NCBI GenBank assembly: GCA_026413225.1
Contig: CM048553.1
Span: 147,119,690-147,183,689, forward strand
Reading direction: 5' to 3'
Origin: Otis tarda
Lineage: Eukaryota > Chordata > Aves > Otidiformes > Otididae
Length of the DNA: 64,000 nt
Of the stretch, positions 41,450-55,403 are shown piece after piece. Under the pieces are notes generated by a model, which worked only from the letters and a program-made list of their open reading frames with translations, did no database searches and was not told the DNA's origin. The position numbers were made by a program, and so were the translations under genes. Every line of letters starts with the position of its first letter. Position 1 is the stretch's first letter.

Positions 41450-44400
41450 TTATACAATATGAAAAGAAGTACAATCAATAAATAGTTAATGTGTTTTAAT
41501 AGGTACTATTAAACATTTTCTAAATGAAAAAGCAAGTTTTCTTAGCTGTTTTTTCACATTTTCTTGAGACTTTGTGGAAGTCTTATGTTTAGGGGGAAGA
41601 TGAAGGCAGAAGAAGATACGGAGCCAACAATATCACTTCAGCCAGAAGCCAAGGCTGGAGAGTTAAAATGATGTAGAGTGGATCTCGCTATTGAAGAATT
41701 ATTGACTGAAAATATTATTGCGGGGAAGCATGACATGCTTTCTTATATCTAATTATTGGAAATGCCTCTATATCGATAATGCAAGTGATAATGACAATTG
41801 TCAATATAAGTCTTTCTATAGTATCAGTATTGACTTTGTAAGAGTCATCAGTAATTGAGCAATATAAAAATTAAATTACAGTTTGAATTAATATAAAATA
41901 GAAAAATTAAATCATTACAACACTGGCATAAATATCTTCACAATTCAACATTACATTTTAATGGTGAATTTTCCATTCCAGAGCTTTTGAAATACTAAAT
42001 TAATTGAGTAATTTTTAGTAATGAAGAGACTCTTTATGCCTTAGAATTATCTTTTACCAGTGTGATTACAACTCAATACCAAGCAGAGTTATTACATCAT
42101 AGTTCTCTGAATATAGATTATCTCAGAAGGGCACTATAAAACAAATGAGTATTTCTACTTGTTTTTTCTTCAAGATTAAAAACATCTATTTATTTTACTT
42201 TTCTTACCCCAATTATATGCATTACTAAAATTATTTTGTAGAAATGCTCCAGGATATAAAAACCCAGTAAATTATGTTATTGCCACCAGATTTAAGTCAA
42301 ATACTACAGACTGTTTTAGGAAAGTTGATTGCACTACTTCTTCATGTGAGCAGTTCTTCCAAAGTAATTAACACAAACTCTCCCTTTTCAGCCTTAAGTA
42401 GTCAAGCTCTCAACCAGTGTCATTTCAGAATTTTTATTGGTGTCAACTGCAGTTTCTCTGAGCCCATATCTTAACCTAAGCTAGTATTCAGCACTCCAAT
42501 TTTTAACAATAAGTTTTTCTCTTTAGCAGACACTAAAGCTGTTGAAAGGCTGTTTGGGAGAAAGGTAAACGGCTATTACTTGTCTGCAATTCCAGCCAAT
42601 ACAACTATCCATTTCTCTTCCTCTTGTTGCAGAAGCTGTTGCTCAGCTATTGCTGGTGTTTGTTCTTCCCAGTCTGCTGCCATATCAGCAAGAGTTGGGG
42701 AAGGAGCCTGTCACAGGCTAGAGGACCAATGTCTCTTTCTGAGAGAGGCTGCCCGACTTGAGGTAGCTGCTTTAACCTGCTTCTACTTCTCTTGTGACAT
42801 CAGCAGCAGCTATCAACAACATAGCACTCTACAGTATGGATTGTAAAGCTGGGAGCTTGGCCTTTCAGTACATGAACAGTACTCAAACAACATCTTCATA
42901 CTTCTTCAGGAGAAAGGTGTGAGAAATTTGTTACATCATGTCATTTATTCTACTTGATATCTTGATATTTATTCTACTCATGACAATTTCTGCTGCATAT
43001 TGATAGGGTAAATCTTGAAAGTTATATGTATCTTTGCTTTTACTATTAATGCTATTTATTTGTGAATGAATATGTTGACTAGTCATGATTCTCTGCTTGT
43101 AGTAGTACATTCAAAACTGATTTCAGGACAAGCCATACAGTGAATCAGGAGAATATCCAGAATATACCTTCTGTCTTCCCTGTACTTAAGCAGACATTTG
43201 TCTCAAGCAAATACATGCATTTTCTCACATTTCAGTAGCACTGTCGAATGTTTTCATAAAGGTAAATAATTTTTCATAATGACATTACTGCATTGCATGC
43301 CATCACTACCTTTAGGGAATGAAATAAAAAGAAGTATACCTTTAATTACAGTTTTCTTATAAAGCAGCAATGGAACTTCATCCCATATCCTAAGATGAAA
43401 ATCACCCTATATTGCCTAGTTAAATTTGTCTGATTGTTCTAACTAACCACATTTCTGTTTTAAACATGTTTATTTGTCTGGGTTGACTCATGATTTCTTT
43501 GTCTGTGCTATTTCTTCTGACAAATTTCCAGCTTTTTTTTGGACCTAGATGTAAGCTGGAAATTTGCAGATCCAGTACCATAGGCTGAAACAGGATATTC
43601 TAGTACCACAATTTCCCAACCTCATAATTGTTGCCACAGGGGAATAATCTCCTAGCATATTAATTTTCCTCCTCATTTCTCCAATGAAGAGACAATGAAG
43701 GTAGCCACTGTCCACTTATCATCTGATCTTTTTATATTTAGACATTAGTGAAACAGAATCAGGGCTACGACAGCATGTCATTGAAGCTTCTGATGGTAAC
43801 TGCGTACTTTGCCCATACCTTAGGTCAGCCCTATTAAATAAGAAAATGTAACTAGTTTCTACAATCTTGGGAAACAGCCCAAACAAATAATGTATTTTAC
43901 AGTGAGTGTTTGAAAAACCTTTCAGGAATGCAAATGGTGACAAAACATCTATGGTATGCCATCAGGCACTCAGTGTAACTCTGTGAAGGCTAGCAGATGG
44001 CAAAAAAGGCATCAAGGGACCAGCATTTTACACAACAAAGCCAAGTTGACAGATCTGAAGTATAAAATGTGCGCCAGTCCTGATAAGATGGCAAACAGCC
44101 CAAGCATATAATATCACTACTGGTATCTGACTCTTTTTCAGAGTGCAAGGAAAAACAGAAACACATGAAAATAAAAACAGCAAAAGATAAACTCCACACA
44201 TTTTTCCGGATTCTACAAGGAACCTTTCTTTCACTTTATCTGATTAGACAGAGATGGAGGCTAGGAGAGACTATAAGCAGAATGAATACGTAAACAAATA
44301 ACTGAAGCCCTGTCTTGGTGTTCTAATGTGGAAAATTGAGTATTGTATAAATGTAATATTGAGTAGTAGCATAATTCACTAATTAATTATTTGTTATGCA

Positions 44401-46564
44401 AGCAGAGAAGCTGAATCCAGACGTGCCTAATTTTTTCCCCTTCATTACTATGTTTTCAGAATAGTGAGACACAAAATAACAAAAAATAAAGAGAACAAAA
44501 CATAGAAGTGACTGTATGAAATACAGATAGGTACCTGGATGTATAGCATAAAGTACCTCTACAGCACTGTGGTGATCAGAAATGATGTGACAATTTAAGA
44601 AGCAAGTTTTGGATAACTGTGAATGAAGATTAGTGCCTGATAGTGGAGTTCAGTGGCTAAGCTAGTTGTTTAGATGAAATAAGTTCTTACAGTGTTGGGC
44701 TGATTACTTACACTTTCTTGTATTGAAAATTATTATAACTGCATTAGTTTCACTCGGTAACATGATCAGTCACAAGGAAGAGTGACAATAAACAAGCCTA
44801 GCTTAGAAAATGGCCCTATAAAGTTTGAAAATAATTTTTGGCCCAAACAATTTTAGAACCTTTATTCAGACTACTCATAAGCATCTCAGTGGGAGACATG
44901 CAGGTCATGCTTCATCCCTGAAATACATGAATAGTAGTAATGAAAGCACTTGACTTGTCATTGACTTGTGTCATTCATAAAGTTATCAAGTTTCATTTCA
45001 GGCCATATTTCATGCTATTGTAAAACCGTTACAGAAAATCAATCTTCTAATACTAGAAAGAATCGCATATTTTCTAGACTAAATTTATTCATTCATCCAT
45101 TTGTTATTCTGCTAAACTGTCTTTTCCTTCTTGGGGACTCACTTTGGAAGGCTGGCAAAGCACATTAGTATCTCTGCCTTTGGATCGGTTAAATGAGACA
45201 GGTTTTCTTTTTTCCATCTCTGTGACCACTGCATTAACAATTGCAAGTACTTACCTGTCTTTCTTGTCACAGCAGCTGTGCTACACAAAAAAAAAAAATA
45301 TTGCTAGGACACTTCACATTAGATTGTGACATTTTTGTTAATAGTTTTGGTGGGGGTTTTTTTCTTTTTTTTTTCGTATGCTCTCTGTTTTATTTTTAAC
45401 ATATTTATATTTTACTGCAGAAATCAGTCTGCATAATCTCCTTCTGCAGAAGTTAGCTTGTATAGCTAGCTTAACACTTCTTTACAGAAAAGCCTCTTAT
45501 ATCTTAAATTTTGCTTTTTATACCATGAAATAAAACTCAGTAACCACTATTTATGTTCTCTATCACCTGAGGTCTTTGAATAAGTTTTACTACCTATTTA
45601 AAACTATTTTGATATATAAAGATTTTTCAAGATACTAGCCATAGATCACCAACCACAACTCAGAAACTAAACAATTTTCTCAAAAAAAAAAGAGAGAAAA
45701 TATACATAAAAAGAACTGAAACCTTCAGAAAATAATTACTTTTTTTTTTTTTTTTCAGTAAGGTCAGCTTGCTGCAAGCGCAAATAATTGAAAACTTTAT
45801 TTTCAAAGGTGATAGGAAGAGAAAACACACACATACAATTGATTGGCAAGATTATTGGCTTTATATATAGTTTCAAGCATCATCGAGAAAGACTAATAAC
45901 ATATGTTAGTTCAGAAAGAACCACAGAAGATAAAAAAGAAGATAAACTTATTTATACATAGGTGTGTTTGTGTGTATATAAATCCAAATACAAGTAAATA
46001 TGTGCACAAAAACTCAGAGGCTCCATCACATTCATTTGCTTAATTAACTCTAACTTCCAACTAAAAATCTAATTCTAGGTTAGAATCTAGGTGATTTTCA
46101 TTTACTGTGTAATTTGATAATAGAAGAGAAATATAAATATAGTCTAAAATCATTGAAACAGTGACTTAGGATTTGAATCTTATACACTGTGCTTCAGTGT
46201 ATACAGAAACTACAGTGTATACAAGAAACTACAGCACCTGTTTTCCCTAATTACAGAAGAGGTAATGTATCTTAAAATGGGATATAGTCAAGTAATAACA
46301 AGCAAATAACAATATGGACATCAGCTTCTGGAGAGAAACCTTGGACTTACACAAGAGACTAACTTAAAAGAAATTAGTGTAACCTAGACTACTCACTACA
46401 TAAACCTCTATGTTTACCTTCCTGTTTAAATCTAAAATGGATCAAGACATGCTACCCATTTCTGATTCTGGCATCTACCACACTGAATATCTACAGCAGG
46501 CTTTTTAACAGTTGTATTTTAATAAAAGTATTGGGTTTTGCTTAGAGATGGTAGAACCATAAAT

Positions 46565-49490
46565 TCATAGAATTGTATAGGTTGGAAAAGACCTTTAAGA
46601 TCATCAAGTCCACCACTAAATCATGCCCCTAAACTCCACATCCACACACCTTTTAAATACTGCCAGGGATGGCAACTCAACCACTTCCCTGGGCAGTCTA
46701 TTCCAATGCTTGATTACCCTTTCTGTGAAGAAATTTTTCCTAATATCCAATCTAAACCTCCCCCGGTGCAACTCGAGGTTTTTTCCTCTTGTTCTATCAC
46801 TTGTTACTTGAGAGAAGAGAATGACACCCATCTCATTATAACCTCCTTTCAGGTAATTATAGAGAGCATAAGTTCTCCCCTCAGCCTACTTTTCTCCAGA
46901 CTAAACAACACCAGTTCCCTCATCTGCTCCTCATAAGGCTTGTGCTCCAGACCCTTCACCAGTTTCATTGTTTTTCTTTGGACACACTCCAGCACCTCAA
47001 TGTGTTTCTTGTAGTGAGGGGCCCAAAACTGAACACAATATTTAAGGTGTGGCCTCACCAGTCCCGAGTACAGGGGAACAACCATATCCCTAGTCCTGCT
47101 GGCCACACTGTTCCTGATAAAAGCCAGGATTTACCTTGGCCTTCTTGGCCACCTGGACACACTGATGGCTAATATTTATTTGGCTATTGGCCAATACTCC
47201 CAGGTCCTTTTCTGCAAGGCAGCTTTCCAGCCACTCTTCCCCAGGCCTTTAGTGTTGTAAAAGGTTGTTGTGACACTAGTGCAGTACCCAGCACTTAGCC
47301 TCGTTAAATGTCACGCAATTGGCCTTGGCCCATCGATCGAGCCTTTCCAGAGCCTTCCTACCCTCAAGCAGTTCAACACTCCTGCCCAGTTTGGTGTCAT
47401 CTGCAAAATTACTGAGGGTGCACTCAATCCCCTCACCCAGATCATTGATAAAGATATTAAACAGATCTGTCCCCGCTACTGAGCCCTGGGGAAGACTGGC
47501 CACCAACTGGATATAACTCCATTCACAACTCTTTGGGCTCAGCCATCGAGCCAGTTTTTAACCCAGTGAAAAGTAAGTCCATCTAAGCCATGAGCAGCCA
47601 GTTTCTCTAGGAGAATGCTGTGGGAAACAGCGTCAAAGGCTTTGCTAAAGTCCAGTTAGATAACATCCATAGCCCTTCCCTCATCCGCTAAGCATGTCAC
47701 CTTGTCATAGAAGGAGATCAGGTTAGTCAAGAAGGACCTCTCTTTCATAAACCCATGCTGAGTGAGTCTGATCACCTGCTTGTCCTGTACATGTCATGTG
47801 ATGGCACTCAGGATGTTCTGCTCCATAACCTGGCACCGATGTCAGATTGACAGGCCTGCGGTCCGTGGATCCTCCTTCCAGCCCTTCTTGTAGGTGAGCA
47901 TCACATTTGCTAATCTCCATGCAACCAGGCCTCCCTGGTTAGACAGGACTGCTGGTAAGTGATGGAAGGTGGTTTGATGAGCACTTCGGCCAGCTCCCTC
48001 AATACCCTTGGGTGGATCCTATCTGGCCCCATAGACCTGTGTGTGTGTCTAAGTGCTGTAGCCAGTCACTAATAATTTCCCCTTGGATTATGGGGGCTTA
48101 ATTCTGCTCCCTATTCCTGTCTTCCAGCTCTGCCAGGGGGCTGGGTACCCTAAAAACAACTGGTCTTACTATTACTGAGGCAAAGAAGGAATTAAGTATC
48201 TCAGCCTTTTCCTCATCCTTTGTCATTATGTTTCCCCCTACATCCAATAAAAGATGGAGATTCTTCTTAGCCCTCCTTTTTTTTGTTAATATATTTATAG
48301 AAACATTTTTATTGTCTTTTATGGCAGTAGTCAAATTAAGTTCTAGTTGAGCTTTCACACTTGTAATTTTCTCCCTGCATAACCTCATGATGTACTTGTA
48401 GTCCTCCTGAGTTGCCTGCCCCTTCTTCCAAAGGTCATAAACCCTCCTTTTTTTTCCTGCCTTCCAGCCAAAGCTCTCTATTCAGGCAGGCCAGTCTCCT
48501 TCCCTGCTGGCTTGTTTTTCGGCTCATGGGGACAGCCTGCTCCTGTGCCTTTAAGATGTCCTTCTTAAGAATGTCCAGCTGTCCAGGACTCCTTTGCCCT
48601 TCAGGACTGCCTCCTAAGGGACTCTGTCAGCCAGGCTCCTAAAAAGGCCAAAGGCTGCCCTCTTGAATTCCAAGGTGGCACTTCTGCTGACCTCCCTCCT
48701 TATTCTCCAAGAATCAAAAACTCTATCATTTCACGATTGCTGTGCCCAAAAGAGCCTCCAACCATCACATCACCCACATGTCCTTCCCTGTTTGCAAACC
48801 AAAGTCCAGCTGGGTGCCTTCCCTAGTTGGCTCCCTTACTAGCTGCGTTGGGAAGTTATCCTCTACACACTCCAGGAATCTCCTAGACTGTTTCCTCTCT
48901 GCTGTACTGTATTTCCAGCAGACATCTGTTAAGTTGAAGTCCACCATGAGAACAAGGACTAGCGATCATGAGACTTCTCCCAGCTGCTTATAGAATATTT
49001 TGTCTGCCTCTTCATCCTGTTTGGTGATCTATAACAGATTCCTATAATAATATCTGCCTTCTTGGCCTTCCCCATGATTCTTACCCATAAACACTCAACC
49101 CTATTGACACCATCATCAAGCTCTAGACAATCAAAACACTTCCCAACATACAGGGCTACCACACAGACTCTCCTTCCTTGCCTATCCCTTCTGAAGAGTT
49201 TATGGCCATCTATTGCAGCACTCTAGTTGTGTGAGTCATCCCATCGTGTTTCTATGATGGCAAGTGTATCAGAATTTTCCAGCTGCACAATGGCTTCCAC
49301 GTCCTCCTGTTTGTTGCCCATGCTGCCTACATTGGTGTAGATGCCACCACCTATTGAAGGGAGCATATTGTTCCCACCACTATTGGTCCTGACACCTTTC
49401 TGGGGGGAGAAGCCTTAATTGCTCATTGACCATTCCCAGGTGCTTCTATGATTTCTAACACACCAATAACCCTTGCATCTTTGCTGCCAC
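46565..49490 (-). mobile_element. CR1 LINE, nearly full-length ORF2, decayed
   Basis: About 2.9 kb. In transcription order it shows the start of the endonuclease (TNVGSMGNKQEDVE, near 49330), ADIIIGICYRSPN (near 49020), MVDFNLTDVCWKYSTAERKQ (48947), the linker KAEILNSFFAS (near 48190), the reverse-transcriptase motif FADDTKLG (47407-47384), and the C-terminal [20 protein letters not shown] and [19 protein letters not shown] regions. The coding fragments fall in different frames with stops, so it is dead. It ends in one TCATAGAAT-type repeat at 46565. The 5' limit near 49490 is approximate. Confidence 0.9.
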
Positions 49491-50743
49491 ATGGATCTCC
49501 TAAGATGTCTATTAAGATCTCTTAAGATGTCTTTACAGAAATGACATAACACCTCTTCCATATTTCCTGAATATGTTCCTCATGGTACTGCACAAGTCAT
49601 ATTTGCTAATTCATTTAGACATCTAGGTGTTTTCAATATAAACAGTAAATGTTTTTCATCTTGCTTGAACATTTTTCTTGCTATTTATTAATTTTCTTAA
49701 GTACATGAAGATTGATCAAGCGGAATGACAATATCTATTTTTAATTCAAAAAATGAATAAGACTTATTATGTATTATCATTCAATTTCATGTTATGATGA
49801 AGGAAATACAAAACACTTTACACTCTTTAATAGGTATCCAACTTTTACATACATTTTCCTATCATTTTTAATAGGATTAATACAATGCTTCGTATAGTGG
49901 GTAGAACTGTTTTCCAGCATATATTTGAAGCGTAATAGTGAGGTTCTATTATAATATTCATAGAAAGGACATGATAAACCAAATTTTTGTCTTATTTGTT
50001 AAGCACTTGGAGGAGATTACTGTCAAGAAATTCAGGGCTGTCCAGATAAATAGGTATGCAGTGAATCATATGTAGAAGTTAGACAGGAATAGTGTAAATA
50101 TAATACAAATAATATTTTCTAAGTAAAGTTCAAAATAATCTACTTAATCTCTTTTAAGTATTACTATTTTCTGAAGGCCTGTACATATTCTCATTTGAAA
50201 GAATGGTTGTTATTTATTTGTATGTTTATTTTCCTAGGTAATATGTCCCATGTTTATGGTATATAGACCAAACCACATCTTAGATGAACTATTCTGAAAT
50301 AAATAAATGTACACAATAATATCAATCTTTTTCCTCTGGTCTGTGTGGATAAAAAAAAAAGCTGTTTACCCATGAAGCAAGGAAGGAAAAACAAAAGGTA
50401 AAATTTTATGCCTTGATCAGTGGTGATCTCTTTTGAAAAGAAATAAAAAAGTATTTTGCCAAGACAGCTATACAGAAATTGGTCATGCTTAACACTAAAG
50501 TATTTTAACAGTACTTTCCTAATAGTCTACAGACTAATTCATTTATTGAAAAGAGACTGATGGTTTGATAAAGCTCATAAGTTTTACTTTTCATTCTTTA
50601 AAGAAACCTTAATGTTATGGTTGTATAAGTTATTTTAACAAAGTGGAGTTGCAGTAAAGCAATTAATGTACTGTATAAATTCAAGTAGCCTTCACCACAG
50701 TGAAAGAATGAAAGGTAATGGATGTAACTTGAAGATAGGAAGT

Positions 50744-50849
50744 TCATAGAATCATGAGAATCATAGAGTCATAGAATAGTTTGATCTGGAAGGGACTTTT
50801 AAAGGTCATCTAGTTCAATTCCCCTGCAAGGAGCAGGGACATCTGAAAC
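50744..50849 (-). mobile_element. CR1 LINE 3' end (short)
   Basis: Repeated TCATAGAATCATGAGAATC followed by GGAAGGGACTTTTAAAGG; about 106 bp. Confidence 0.88.
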
Positions 50850-51927
50850 TATATTCTGCTATACAGAATACATATGTGCACTGATCAGTAGTGTGCATGC
50901 TTTATCAATAGAGACACACATAACAATCAAAACTATGGAAATTACCTATGAAATTATTGAAATATGTATGACTTGTACAACCTGTCATAATCACTTCCTC
51001 AGGCCATTCTTTAGGGAAGGAAACAGTTTGCTTGCTTGTTTTTAAACCTTCACTCTCAGTATTGTCTAAATGTTCCTGTAGATAATGAAGTGCGACTTCC
51101 CTGATAAGGTTTTTGTGATGCTTATCTGTGTAACATCCAAACACCTCATGAAAAAAAACCAGTTTACACTCCTCCAAAGAATAGAATCACAGTCAATATG
51201 ATCTTCTATTCTGATGAAGAATTGGTTCTAAGAAGTCTAAATTTTGTCCTTATCAACACTCTTCTCTTCCTCCAAAACACTTAAAATCATGAGTTGTCAT
51301 GATCTGTCTGCACAATTATCATGGTCTGTCTGCATAACACTACATGATATAATTATCAACAACAACAAAAAAAAGAGATGATATAATGACATAATTATAA
51401 AAAAGATAATTGATGATTATATAATTATCAAAAAGAACCATCAAGAAAGAGCACTGCTCCTCAGAAATTGTCAGACATATATATATATAATAAGCAAGAA
51501 CAGCGACCAATGTATTTATTAGTGGCATGATTAAGAAAAACCCATACTAGCAGTTTATGCAAAGAACAGTCCATTTAGCAAATGCCCTTTTTTTTCCCTG
51601 GGGGTGCAAGAACTCTGGATCCTGTTTAAAAATATTCCACCAGAGAAGAAATTCAGCAATGAAATTAAAATGAGTTCAACCATGAATTGATTAAATTTAC
51701 TAGAATAAATGTACCCAATCTTGCCTTTAGAGCATATTTATTCAAAGGACAATCACCATTTAGCAATGTGCTCTGAGGAAAAAAAAAAAAATCTCATTTA
51801 CTTAATGAAATACATGCTAGTTCAGCATGTTGAGGAAGAAATTTATCACAATGTGTAAGTTTATTTCACAGCAGACCACAGTACTCATAGGGAGTGTGTT
51901 AATACTGTTTGTTTTAGATGGTTATGG

Positions 51928-52042
51928 AGTCATAGAAACATAGAATCATAGAATGGTTAGAGTTGGAAGGGACCTTCAAAGGTCATCTAGTCCAACCCCC
52001 CTGCAAGCAGCAGCGACATCCCCAACTAGATCAGGTTGCTCA
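51928..52042 (-). mobile_element. CR1 LINE 3' end (short)
   Basis: AGTCATAGAAACATAGAATC then GTTGGAAGGGACCTTC and CCAACTAGATCAGGTTGCTC; about 115 bp. Confidence 0.9.
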
Positions 52043-53378
52043 CTTATCTTCTAATGCCTATCACTATAAGAAATATATAGTCCCCTTGACTTCAAGCTGT
52101 GGGAATTCTGCAATTCTGCATTACAAGAACCTGGCTGAGAAGCAGAATCCTTTAGGAAACGGGCTTTCTGAATTACCGAATACCATTTTCAGTAAAGTTA
52201 TTTATGCCCCTTTCTACCACCACAATTTTTTACTGAAATGTTCAACCTATTGAAATAGAAAAACCCAAGCATTTGCTAGCTAAATAAGCTGAAGGCCAAA
52301 AAAACCCCTACAATTTTTTAAAGAAAGAAATAGAGTGAAAATTAATATATTTCCATATGGGAAATCACACATGATTCGGGAAGCTTTTTCGTTAGTCTTC
52401 ATTCAATACAGCTTTTTCCTTCCAACTGCTTGTGCTGGGACACTAAGAACTTTTCTAGAAAAATATACTATCAATCATCTGCATTATGTAGCTTATAAAA
52501 GTTCAGTAGTTTTTTTTTTTGTTAAATACTACTCCAGAAGTAAGTGGGTACATTATTCCTTATAACATTTTTATCATCAGAAAAGTGTGTATCATGCTCA
52601 AATGAAAAAAAAAATATTTTGAGAGGAAAACATCTCAAATACAAAACTTATAAACATTACAATATATTTTCTTAATATTAAATATAATTTATATCATCCT
52701 AACTGGAAAAATGGATTAAAATGACCAATTCAGATAATAAGAGATGACGGAATATATTAAATAATTTTTCAGGTAGACTTTTTTAATGATGTGGTGGAGA
52801 CTCCAAAATGTATGACATGTTACTTGATACCATTTTTTTCTAGTTTAACAATCATATGCTTAATCATCAGGTATAATGTGGCCCTAATAAATTCCTACAG
52901 TGATTGAAGGGTATGAAGTTCTGTTAACAAGCTAGGAACACAGTAATCAACATGAAATGCGAGAATATGCAGTTTTTGAGTCAGGTATAAATAAACTGCA
53001 TCTCATGTTTTTTATGTCAGCACATCTATGTCCATAGGTGGATACTCAAACACAAGTATTTGTAGCTTGTAATAAGTGCTTTACAAGCATATATACATTA
53101 ACCTTGCATGCCCTGGCAACCAGTTAGCTCACAGTGACACATATTCAGCTAGACATATTTTCAATAATCTGCTGATTTAATGAATTATATATTATTATCT
53201 ACTTTTATTACTAAATACCTCATCACATGCAGGTATATAAGATTTATTTCCTCTAATTATTTTTTTCCCTAAAAATAGAGGTTTTATAAGCTCCAACGTT
53301 TAACTCATTTTGATTAGCAATAGTTTGTAAAAATGTATATATTTTAAGGTACTCTGTATTTTATCCATTCATCCTTAC

Positions 53379-53567
53379 CATCACAAGTTGGGAGTGGGTG
53401 ACTCCACCAGTGATTTTTTTCACATAGCAAAGGCTCCTCATGACTCAGTCTATAACCTGGATCACAACTAAATGAGACAGTGGAACCTATAGAAAAGTCA
53501 TGACCATAACGACGTCCATGCACTGGAATGCCAGGATCCAAGCAAGAGTAAGTATTGACAGTTACAC
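53379..53567 (-). CDS. CSMD3: CSMD3 exon: Sushi4
   Basis: 189-nt phase 1-1 exon holding one complete Sushi/CCP module. After the linker VTVNTYS come CLDPGIPVHGRRYGHDF, VSFSCDPGYRL, LLCEKNHWW and HPLPTCD. Four cysteines (expected pairing 1-3, 2-4) and the conserved Trp before the last Cys are present. The acceptor is AAATCTAG, preceded on the transcribed strand by a long T-rich tract (53568-53605); the donor is GTAAGG. VTVNTYS and VHGRRYGHDF favour CSMD3 over CSMD1 by recall. Confidence 0.96.
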
Positions 53568-54095
53568 CTAGATTTAAAAAAAAAAAAAAAAAAGAAAGAA
53601 AAAAAAGGGAGAAAAGAGTTACATAAACAACCTGTGGATTTTTTTTAATGAATGTAAGTAATTTAATATGCTGTGAATGGGGGTGAAGACTTCATTATCA
53701 CACATTTTCAGTGAAATATTCTTGCACTGTTTCTCTGTGTTACCATTGTAAGATGTTGCAGGTAATGAATTGCATCCTGCCACTGTTGCAGAGAAAAACA
53801 TCACATAATTTACAGGATATTTAGTTTGATCCTATCTCAGTAACATTAAGTGATTTTGTCCCTGATGCTGATGTTGAAAAGCTTTGATGATCACTCAAAA
53901 GTTCCAGCTTTTATTTTTTCCTGATCAAATTTTATCCTAGCTAAAATACTTTTTATTTCTTTTTATATTTATCCTTGACATATTTACATAGGTCAATTAT
54001 TTTGATAAATAATTCTCATAATTAATGTTATTTGACATGTGAGATATTGAGAAGATAAAGAATAGCAGAAAAAGGAATAAAGAGAAGTTGACTTG

Positions 54096-54503
54096 TGTCC
54101 TGGTTACAGCTAGGATAGAGTTAATTTTCACCTAAGCTGGGAGAGGAACTGGAGCTGGTGGCACCTCTGGCTGGGGGACAGAGCTGGGATATTTTACTAA
54201 TAACAAATAGCTGGGATAGTTTACCAAAATTAGCCAAAGGGCTATTACATACCATGTGACATGTTACTCAGTATTAAAAGTGGGGACTGTGCTAAGGGGA
54301 GGCTCCTGCTGCTTGGGAGAGAGCTGGGCATCAGGATCAACTGTGAGCTATTGTACTGTAAATTATGTGCTTAAGTATTTTCTGTTATTAGGGGTTTTTT
54401 GGTTGGTTTGTTTTGTTTTGTTTTCCATTTCTGTTTTCTATCTCTGTTTTTGGGGGCTTTTTTCTGTTGTTCTCTTAAACTGTTTTTATCTTAACCCATG
54501 AGA
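54096..54503 (+). mobile_element. 3'-truncated LTR, TGTCCTGG family
   Basis: Starts TGTCCTGGTTACAGCTAGG and shows the CATACCATGTGACATG...CTCAGTATTAAAAG promoter block. It stops inside U5 right after TATCTTAACCCATGAG; the G-rich GTGAGTGAG end is missing, so no target duplication can be scored. Confidence 0.85.
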
Positions 54504-55016
54504 TAATTCATAAAGTATAAAATCTTACAGATACTTTCTGCAGTGTAGTTTATGTGACTATAATAATGGAAAAAGAATACTTCTATATGTTAGAACAAAT
54601 CAGATATGCAGGTTTTTAGATCCATAAAAATCCATAATCAAGCAATTCCATAGCTTGATTTTCAGCTCATCAGTGTCAACTGTATTTCCCATTTCCTTCA
54701 GTTAGAGCTACAGGTACATCAACTAGGACAATAATTCAGATACTTTTTTAGATTTCCATAATCTTCCTGATCTCATACAGTTTTACATATACACACAAAT
54801 GTGTTGTATAAAATATAAGAATAATAAGACATAAAAGCAACATCCAGAAGATATTTGCTTCCTATTCCCATCTTCTGATTCTTAAAGCATGGAGCAGTAC
54901 AGCAATGACATTAAATTGTAAGTGAAATTAGTGGTCATGCTTTTTCCAGTTTAACATCATTAAATATTTTTCAGTTTGAGAAATAACAGGAAGTTATCAA
55001 AGATGACACCTGTGCA

Positions 55017-55058
55017 CCTATATATATATATATAAATATATAAATATATATATATGAC
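55017..55058. repeat. (TA)n simple repeat
   Basis: About 40 bp of TA dinucleotides with AAATA interruptions, 50 bp downstream (in transcription) of the second CUB4 exon. Confidence 0.85.
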
Positions 55059-55103
55059 TAGGATAAGCATTGCTGGGAAATCAAATAATACAATTCAATA
55101 TTA

Positions 55104-55403
<300 letters not shown>

